Assembly: GCA_028717165.1 (NCBI GenBank)
Contig: JAQUOK010000292.1
Coordinates: 1-5,007 of the forward strand
Length of the DNA stretch: 5,007 nt
Source: Victivallaceae bacterium
GTDB lineage: Bacteria > Verrucomicrobiota > Lentisphaeria > Victivallales > Victivallaceae
Reading direction: 5' to 3'
This document shows, piece after piece, positions 1-5,007 of this stretch. How positions within the stretch are numbered: position 1 is the stretch's first letter; every line of letters begins with the position of its first letter. A program made the position numbers and the translations under genes. The notes under the pieces were generated by a model. The model was not told where the DNA came from. It searched no databases and was given only the letters and a program-made list of their open reading frames with translations.

Positions 1-1751
1 CGACAATCTATTTACAAAACCCGGTATTTCGTGCCAGGCACCTTAGGGCCGAAGCGTTGCATCAGTTTCTAACGTGGTTATATGACCACAACAATTTTAA
101 GGCATCCACAACATGGCCCAGCGAAGACAATGTTGTTACTATCTGGCGAAAATGGGCACAAGTTGGACATTTCTTCCTCGGGCGGCAGTGCAATCCGTCT
201 ACTCAAAAGATTACTGCAATATTTCCTCCAATAGTTGAAGAACTATCTAATTGGGCGGTTATTAATGGCAAGAAAGTACAAAGTTATATAACTGAAATAA
301 AAGATGTCGGAGAGCTGGACTATCAAGTAGCCGATGATTTGGTATGGCAATTACACACCCAAGCTGATAAATGTCCCTATACACTGGACGATAACAATAA
401 CCTTTCCCGGTATTCTGATCTGGCCGGCCCTAATCAACCGGAAAATAAAGACGGCAACTTAACCATCAGTAGTGACGTTTTCCGTCGTGAAGTGGCGTAT
501 CGAGTAGAAAAAATGTATAATAACTCCGGTCAGGATAAAAATAACCGTCTTTCTCCTGAACAGGCAAGCAGAATACAGATACACTTGTTGTATGAATCTA
601 CAATAACCTGGTTAACGCGAAATCGTGTATTACCGAAATATGGATTTCCTGTCGACGTAATTCGTCTGTTGTCGGCTGATAATGACCCGTATGGTCAGAA
701 CGTCGAATTGGAACGCGATCGGCGGATCGGACTTTATGAATATGCTCCGGGTCAGGCAGTCATGGCTGATAAACGAATTTATCAATCTGCACAACCGCTG
801 GTTTTCTTACCCCATGGAATTAAAGATACTAATGCGACCCGTAAAAATTTCTTTTTATGCAGGTCATGCCATCAGCCGCATGAAGAAAATGACACAGGAG
901 TTTGTGTTGCCTGTGGAGGGCAGATCGACCCTAGCGAATGGCTGGCGATTCAGCCGGATGCATTCCAGGCGGCACCATCCCGCGCCGGCAATGCCGGGGT
1001 GCGTCCGGAGGGCGGTACTCCATTAAAAATATTTTCTGGTGGAATCAAAAAACCTATTTCCCTTAACAATTCCAGTTTATTCACTGCAGAATCCATTACC
1101 GGGGAATTATTATATGTCAATTTTGGTCCCGGTTATCAGGGTTTTTCTCAAAATGATGGCCAAAGATTTGCGTTATATCATACAGTTAAAACGGATATTG
1201 CTGTTTGGGGACCTGCTCCGATATTATTTGCTCCGGGTGGATCATTATATGAACTTGAACAAGAAAGCCGTTTAGGGGCAGCATTACGATCCGCATTGGA
1301 AGCAATTTTGTCAGCAACGGCATTGGAACTAGGAATTGCTGATAATGAGATTTCCGGATTGACCTATCCATACGACAGGGGGAAAATAGGATTCGTTCTC
1401 TTTGATGAGGCCAGCGGTGGTGGCGGAGCTATGCGTCAGTTGGTATTAACTGGTAATCCAGATATTGATATCGAGCGAGTTGTTCTAATTAGATCAATTC
1501 TTGACCGGGCCAGAAAATTGTGTACAGAATGCCAGGAATGTAATAAAAACCTATCTTTTGCAAAATTAGATTTAGATTTGCGTCCTGTGGACCGCAATAC
1601 TATTTTGAGTCATCCAGAGCGGAACGATATCCGGGAACGACAAAGTTGTTACAAGTGTTTGCGGACTTACGCAAATCAAAGGTTTCATCATCTTCTCGAC
1701 CGCGGCGATGCTGTGGTGATATTAGATGCTCTCCGCTCTCCGACTCCCTAA
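1..1751 (+). CDS. C-terminal part of a large DUF1998 helicase-type defence protein (5' end outside the window)
   Basis: The frame is open to the left edge (first full codon at 3-5). The leading residues, NPVFRARHLRAEALHQFL, read as coding, so the TTG at 57 is an internal leucine and not the start. Residues are numbered here from that TTG. Visible in order: LPKYGFPVD at 192-200 and EYAPGQAV from 228, motifs I associate with long DUF1998 helicases; a CxxC-x11-CxxC zinc-finger-like cluster (C268, C271, C283, C286); a DUF1998-like core from about 398 with FDEASGGGGA at 449-458; and a terminal cysteine cluster (C489, C492, C495, C531, C534) running into CLRTYANQRFHHLLDRGDAV. Such C-termini occur in DruE (Druantia) and DpdJ helicases, in MrfA/YprA and in DISARM DrmB. 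The DrmB-like N-terminus is not seen here, so a helicase-fused protein is preferred. The motor motifs are outside the window, so the subfamily is unresolved. It probably acts on DNA in cytoplasmic anti-phage defence, which is inferred from the family. Confidence 0.88.
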   Translation, partial: TIYLQNPVFRARHLRAEALHQFLTWLYDHNNFKASTTWPSEDNVVTIWRKWAQVGHFFLGRQCNPSTQKITAIFPPIVEELSNWAVINGKKVQSYITEIKDVGELDYQVADDLVWQLHTQADKCPYTLDDNNNLSRYSDLAGPNQPENKDGNLTISSDVFRREVAYRVEKMYNNSGQDKNNRLSPEQASRIQIHLLYESTITWLTRNRVLPKYGFPVDVIRLLSADNDPYGQNVELERDRRIGLYEYAPGQAVMADKRIYQSAQPLVFLPHGIKDTNATRKNFFLCRSCHQPHEENDTGVCVACGGQIDPSEWLAIQPDAFQAAPSRAGNAGVRPEGGTPLKIFSGGIKKPISLNNSSLFTAESITGELLYVNFGPGYQGFSQNDGQRFALYHTVKTDIAVWGPAPILFAPGGSLYELEQESRLGAALRSALEAILSATALELGIADNEISGLTYPYDRGKIGFVLFDEASGGGGAMRQLVLTGNPDIDIERVVLIRSILDRARKLCTECQECNKNLSFAKLDLDLRPVDRNTILSHPERNDIRERQSCYKCLRTYANQRFHHLLDRGDAVVILDALRSPTP

Positions 1752-1932
1752 CTCTAGCAACAGGAAATTTGTCAACTGCTGACATTCGGTTCAGATGCAC
1801 AATGCAGAATTTTGAGACATAAATGTGCGGTTTGCGTGTGCGCTGGCGACCCAATATGCTTGTAAAAGTTTATAGTTGGCCTACATTACATTATTGGTTA
1901 GAAATACCATAGATTAAAATTGAAATAAAAAT
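1752..1932. other. Noncoding spacer downstream of the DUF1998 gene
   Basis: No credible gene is seen on either strand. The minus-strand reading frame at 1600-1854 overlaps the end of the upstream gene and has no recognisable protein features. The right half (about 1861-1932) becomes AT-rich. I find no GC-rich hairpin followed by a T-run, so no intrinsic terminator can be called for the upstream gene. Confidence 0.6.
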
Positions 1933-2011
1933 ATATAACAAGGCAATACAATAAGCTGTTACTCGCGCCGCTTCACTCTGCGTGTACCAGCCAGTGATTT
2001 TTATGTTATGC
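1933..2011 (+). repeat. Candidate integron attC-like recombination site (79 bp imperfect inverted repeat)
   Basis: The stretch has the layered dyad expected of attC. The outer boxes are ATATAAC (1933-1939; consensus RYYYAAC, 6 of 7) and GTTATGC (2005-2011; consensus GTTRRRY, 6 of 7), and ATAACA pairs with TGTTAT. Five-base spacers follow on both sides (1940-1944 and 2000-2004), unpaired except for 1940-2004, which is the sixth of those outer pairs. The inner boxes AATACA (1945-1950) and TGATT (1995-1999) pair fully if A1948 is left unpaired, as with an attC extrahelical base. The arm continues with GCTG/CAGC (1955-1958 with 1988-1991), TAC/GTA (1960-1962 with 1984-1986) and CGC/GCG (1964-1966 with 1980-1982), closed by a 13-base loop. 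That gives 21 pairs. TAACAAGGC after the left box also resembles known cassette ends. The predicted crossover is after G2005. No integron integrase or second attC is visible, so this may be a solitary site or chance. Confidence 0.5.
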
Positions 2012-2041
2012 ATCTTAAAAACATATAAGTGAGTCCGGCAT

Positions 2042-3943
2042 ATGAAACTAACCAAAGTATGTTTTAGTAATTTCCGTTGTTATAAGGACGAAACTGAAAT
2101 TGATATTGGTGATCTATCTTGTATGATAGGAAAAAACGATATTGGTAAATCCACGATTCTAGATGTTTTAGATGCATTCTTTAATGACAATATTGATAAG
2201 AATGATCTAAACACGAAATCTCAAAATGATCAGATAACAATATCATGTCATTTTTCTGATTTACCAAAAACGATTGTTTTGGATACCTCTGTTGAAACAT
2301 CTCTTAGCCAAGAGTTCATGCTTAATAGCAAGGGCTTGTTAGAAATAAAAAGAGTCTTTAAATTTGGGAAAACCATCTCTAAGGGGGTGTTTCTTAAAGC
2401 AAATCATCCAACCCATGAAAAACTTAACAATTTACTCTCGCTTAAAAATACTGATTTAAAAAGCTTAGCAACTGATGTTAATGCTGATTTAACGGATATC
2501 GATAAAAAGAAAAATCCTCCCCTAAGACATGCTATTAGATTGGCAATCTCGGATGATACTCTTGAAGAACAAGAGATCAAAGTTGATGGGAATCTGGATA
2601 CTTCAAATAATTTAAGACAAATATGGTCTTCTTTAAAAAAAGAACTGCCTATTTATGCGGTTTTTAAGACAGATAAGTGTATCGATGACAAAGATAAAGA
2701 TGTTCAAGATCCGATGAAACAAGCTATAAAAGAATGCTTAGCAATACAAAATATCCAAGAGCTTTTAACAGAAATAGAAGAAAAAGTAAGGGATTTATCA
2801 ACTGCTGTTGCTGAAAAAACAATTAAAAAACTTGAAGCCATTGACAAAAGTATCGCTGAAAAACTGAAAACTGACTTTAACAAAGTCCCAACTTGGGATA
2901 AAGTGTTTGACTTAACACTTCTAAATGATGAAAATATACCATTGAATAAACGTGGAAGCGGTATTAAGCGACTCGTTTTATTAAGTTTTTTTCAAGCCCA
3001 AGCAGAATATCGTCAATCAGACATTGGAGCACCTGCTGTTATATACGGAATCGAGGAACCTGAAACTTCACAACACCCTTGTCATCAAGAAATGATTATT
3101 GAGTCATTAGTTCGTATGAGTGAGGCTGAAAGTATTCAGGTATTATTTACATCTCACAGCTCAAATCTTGTCAGAGAAATTCCAATTGAATCACTGATCT
3201 ATATAAGCAAAGCTGAAGACAATAAAAGAAAGATTGAATATGGTTTTGATAAAATGGCAAAATCCCCAGTAGAGAATGTAATAAAACAAGTCATCGAATC
3301 ACTTGGGGTGTTACCCAATCCTTCTGATAGAATTAAAGTCCTTGTTTACGTCGAAGGTTATCATGACCTAAATGCACTGACTCGTTATAGCGATATCCTT
3401 TCAAGAGAAAATGAAAATGTTATTAATTTAAAAAACAGTGATGAGGTTGCATTTATACTTGCAGGAGGATCATCATTAAAGTATTGGATTAATGAGCAAC
3501 TGCTAAGTGGTCTAGGTAAACCGGAAGTTCATATATATGACAGTAATGTTCCCAGCTATGTCTCCTTGGTTCAGGAAATGAATAACGAGGGGGAAAAACG
3601 TCAAGGCTTCAATACAACTAAGCAAGAATTGGAGAATTATCTTACCGCATCAGCTATAAAAAAAGCCTACGCAAATAATGGAATTTCAATAACGTTACCA
3701 GAAATCAACGATACAATGGATGTTCCATTAATCGTTGCTGAAGCATTACACACTGCTAGTGAATCGCCGAAACCTTGGACAGAATTAGATGATAATGAAA
3801 AAGGGAAAAAAGCCTCATCATGTAAACATGTATTAAATTCGTTTGCAGTTGATGAAATGTCAGTGTCTGACATAGACCAGCGGGGAAGTAAAGAGGAAAT
3901 ACTTTCTTGGTTTAATGCAATAAAACAAAAGACAGAGGCATAA
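2042..3943 (+). CDS. OLD-family ATPase with C-terminal TOPRIM domain, probable defence endonuclease
   Basis: Complete 633-residue gene. The ATG at 2042 follows AAGTGAG (2027-2033) by 8 bases and gives the usual family N-terminus, MKLTKVCFSNFRCY. The ATPase half has Walker A GKNDIGKST (30-38), an ABC-signature-like RGSGIKR (304-310), Walker B VIYGIEEPE with E338/E339 (333-341), and a switch histidine in TSHSSN (H372). Charged, lysine-rich helices at about 210-290 fit the coiled-coil insertion between the ATPase lobes. The TOPRIM half has VEGYHD (E438, D442), a glycine turn AGGSS (474-478), YDSN (D500, N502) and TTKQELENYL (525-534). OLD proteins couple ATP binding to DNA cleavage or nicking, and GajA of Gabija is a defence relative. 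No GajB-type helicase follows, because the next gene is a convergent recombinase; a stand-alone OLD protein is the simplest reading. The second acidic TOPRIM residue is Asn (N502) instead of Asp. The gene is AT-rich compared with the recombinase, and its start lies just after the attC-like site, both suggesting acquisition by transfer. Confidence 0.9.
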   Translation: MKLTKVCFSNFRCYKDETEIDIGDLSCMIGKNDIGKSTILDVLDAFFNDNIDKNDLNTKSQNDQITISCHFSDLPKTIVLDTSVETSLSQEFMLNSKGLLEIKRVFKFGKTISKGVFLKANHPTHEKLNNLLSLKNTDLKSLATDVNADLTDIDKKKNPPLRHAIRLAISDDTLEEQEIKVDGNLDTSNNLRQIWSSLKKELPIYAVFKTDKCIDDKDKDVQDPMKQAIKECLAIQNIQELLTEIEEKVRDLSTAVAEKTIKKLEAIDKSIAEKLKTDFNKVPTWDKVFDLTLLNDENIPLNKRGSGIKRLVLLSFFQAQAEYRQSDIGAPAVIYGIEEPETSQHPCHQEMIIESLVRMSEAESIQVLFTSHSSNLVREIPIESLIYISKAEDNKRKIEYGFDKMAKSPVENVIKQVIESLGVLPNPSDRIKVLVYVEGYHDLNALTRYSDILSRENENVINLKNSDEVAFILAGGSSLKYWINEQLLSGLGKPEVHIYDSNVPSYVSLVQEMNNEGEKRQGFNTTKQELENYLTASAIKKAYANNGISITLPEINDTMDVPLIVAEALHTASESPKPWTELDDNEKGKKASSCKHVLNSFAVDEMSVSDIDQRGSKEEILSWFNAIKQKTEA

Positions 3944-3973
3944 AGAACGTCGAACTATCACGGCCAGGAAAGC
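3944..3973. other. 30-base gap between convergent genes; possible element edge
   Basis: This gap separates the stop codons of the OLD gene (+) and the recombinase gene (-), and AT-rich sequence gives way to GC-richer sequence here. GAAAGCC occurs twice 9 bases apart (3968-3974 and 3977-3983), the second copy inside the recombinase end. No strong hairpin and no attC-like site is seen, so the OLD gene has no visible cassette-type 3' end. Confidence 0.4.
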
Positions 3974-5007
3974 CTAGAAAGCCATTCCAAACATCCGCTC
4001 CTGCTCCTCCCACTCGACCGGGATATTCCCGTAAAGCCGTTCCAGCGTCATGCCGTCGGGCATTCTATTTTCGACGATCATTTTTTGAATTTTCGGGGAC
4101 AAATTCAGCAGGTTAAGCGTTTTGACTACCATTGACTGATCAAGGCCGAGGTCTTCGGCCAGGCGGCTCCGCGTGGAATACTTGCCCGCTTCGATCATCG
4201 CCATAAACCGGTAGGCCTGCGCCAGTTTTTTCGCCACGGCGTTGGATTCGTCTCTTTCCGGTTCGTCATTTTCCGGTTCGCCCGGCGTAATGATGAGCTT
4301 GCGTCCGTTCCAGCGTTTAACCAGCATCGGAATCGTCAGTTGGATAGTGTCTTGCCCGATGGGAGCCACCGCCGTAATTTCCGGTTCGGATTTCAAGTCC
4401 CGGATCAGCGATTTGAGACCATGGTGTTTAATGTTCATAATGATCCGGTCCTTATAAAGCGTGATCCGGTCAATAAGCAGATGCGCCAGTTTGTAGCGTT
4501 CCACCGGGAACAGCTCCTCCCAGACTGCTTCTATCGAACCGCAGGTTTCCGCCAAGTTGTCCGTGGAATAGATTTCACCGATGCTTTCAAGCTCGCGTTT
4601 TACTTCATCCAGCGCGTTGGCAAGCTCTGTATAGCGCGGCGTCAGAATCGCAACGTCTCCCCCGGCACTGAGTTGTTTACCTACTTCGTCCTGTTCGGTT
4701 TTCAACTCCGAGAAACGCTTCAGGAGTTTAGCGCGCCGTTCCTTTTGAAGTTTTTCAAGTTCCCTGTAGGTTTTCATCAACATTGCCGGACTTTTGAATA
4801 TTCGGCTGAGCTGTTGGAGAATAATTTTATCGATAGCCCCGGCGGCGAAACGCCGCAGCGGGCATTCATGCTCGGCGCGGTTGTTGTCTTTAATGCAGAT
4901 GTAATACATATAACGGCGGTTTTTCTTTTTGGTATAGGTTATCCCGAACGAGCCGCCGCAGTAACCGCAGACCATCAATCCCTTGAACGGAGAATCGATG
5001 TGGTTCA
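3974..5007 (-). CDS. Large serine recombinase, C-terminal part (N-terminal catalytic domain outside the window)
   Basis: The frame stays open past the right edge (NHIDSPFKGLMVCGYCGG), so the TTG at 4976-4978 is internal. Residues are numbered from that codon. Visible in order: a recombinase zinc beta-ribbon (C4, C7, C28, C39) with the typical TYTKKKNRRYMYYIC stretch; a charged coiled coil at about 65-135; a segment resembling the conserved post-coil region (FPVERYKLAHLLIDRITLYKDRI, about 155-180); and a C-terminal helix-turn-helix of ParB/KorB type at about 268-295 (RSRLAEDLGLDQSMVVKTLNL), ending in EWEEQERMFGMAF. Large serine recombinases integrate or excise mobile elements at specific att sites through a catalytic serine in the N-terminal domain, which lies outside the window. 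The zinc ribbon and coiled coil mediate att recognition and directionality. Serine recombinases with this kind of tail are known in bacterial accessory DNA. Base composition is clearly GC-richer than the neighbouring OLD gene. The gene faces the OLD gene tail to tail, so it is not co-transcribed with it. Activity cannot be judged without the N-terminus. Confidence 0.92.
   Translation of the reverse strand, partial: NHIDSPFKGLMVCGYCGGSFGITYTKKKNRRYMYYICIKDNNRAEHECPLRRFAAGAIDKIILQQLSRIFKSPAMLMKTYRELEKLQKERRAKLLKRFSELKTEQDEVGKQLSAGGDVAILTPRYTELANALDEVKRELESIGEIYSTDNLAETCGSIEAVWEELFPVERYKLAHLLIDRITLYKDRIIMNIKHHGLKSLIRDLKSEPEITAVAPIGQDTIQLTIPMLVKRWNGRKLIITPGEPENDEPERDESNAVAKKLAQAYRFMAMIEAGKYSTRSRLAEDLGLDQSMVVKTLNLLNLSPKIQKMIVENRMPDGMTLERLYGNIPVEWEEQERMFGMAF

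Noticed and set aside
57..59. TTG as the start codon of the first gene
   Set aside because: The frame is open to the window edge and the preceding residues look like coding sequence of the same protein. There is no ribosome binding site logic for this position.
1748..1901. A second, longer attC using CTAAC at the stop codon of the first gene and GTTAG at 1897-1901
   Set aside because: Only the five-base outer match exists. The inner boxes expected five bases further in do not pair, so it is likely chance.
1894..1920. Promoter TTGGTT-N15-TAAAAT for the OLD gene
   Set aside because: The spacer is short and the matches are modest. AT-rich sequence gives such hits by chance, and neither TTGAAA (1920-1925) nor TATAAG (2024-2029) has a well-spaced partner.
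2002..2025. Inverted repeat TATGTT/AACATA with a 12-base loop as an operator
   Set aside because: It has only six-base AT-rich arms, and its left arm overlaps the right box of the stronger attC-like structure.
3667..3873. Minus-strand reading frame of 68 codons inside the OLD gene
   Set aside because: It lies fully opposite a strongly supported coding region and shows no recognisable domain or start context.
2042..3943. Calling the OLD gene gajA of a Gabija system
   Set aside because: The required GajB-type UvrD helicase is not downstream; the next gene is a convergent serine recombinase. OLD-family proteins also occur alone.
1..5007. CRISPR array, tRNA or rRNA genes
   Set aside because: No regularly spaced direct repeats and no tRNA- or rRNA-like conserved segments were seen on either strand by eye.

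Overview
The window is bacterial accessory DNA. It holds three protein genes: two look like genome-defence proteins and the third is a DNA-mobility recombinase. The two outer genes run off the window edges. The sequence does not identify the organism. Base composition is mosaic: 60-base samples give 20 G/C at 2461-2520 (middle gene), 19 at 1141-1200 (left gene) and 39 at 4141-4200 (right gene). This suggests segments with different histories.

Left (1-1751, + strand): the C-terminal 582 codons of a large protein ending in a DUF1998-type region with two cysteine clusters. This architecture is found in long SF2 helicases of anti-phage systems (DruE- and DpdJ-like) and, as a separate protein, in DISARM DrmB. 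The helicase motor would lie to the left of the window.

Middle (1752-2041): a noncoding gap whose right part (1933-2011) folds as a long imperfect inverted repeat resembling an integron attC recombination site. This is the least expected feature of the window. The predicted crossover point lies only 36 bases before the next gene.

Centre (2042-3943, + strand): a complete 633-residue OLD-family protein, with an ABC-type ATPase followed by a TOPRIM nuclease-like domain. It is AT-rich and has no GajB-like helicase partner here.

Right (3974-5007, - strand): the C-terminal part of a large serine recombinase, with zinc ribbon, coiled coil and a ParB/KorB-like helix-turn-helix tail. It converges on the OLD gene across 30 bases. 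Overall this looks like a defence island next to, or carried by, a serine-recombinase element, with a possible cassette boundary between the two defence genes. A functional link between the DUF1998 protein and the OLD protein is not shown. The attC-like site between them argues that they may have arrived separately.
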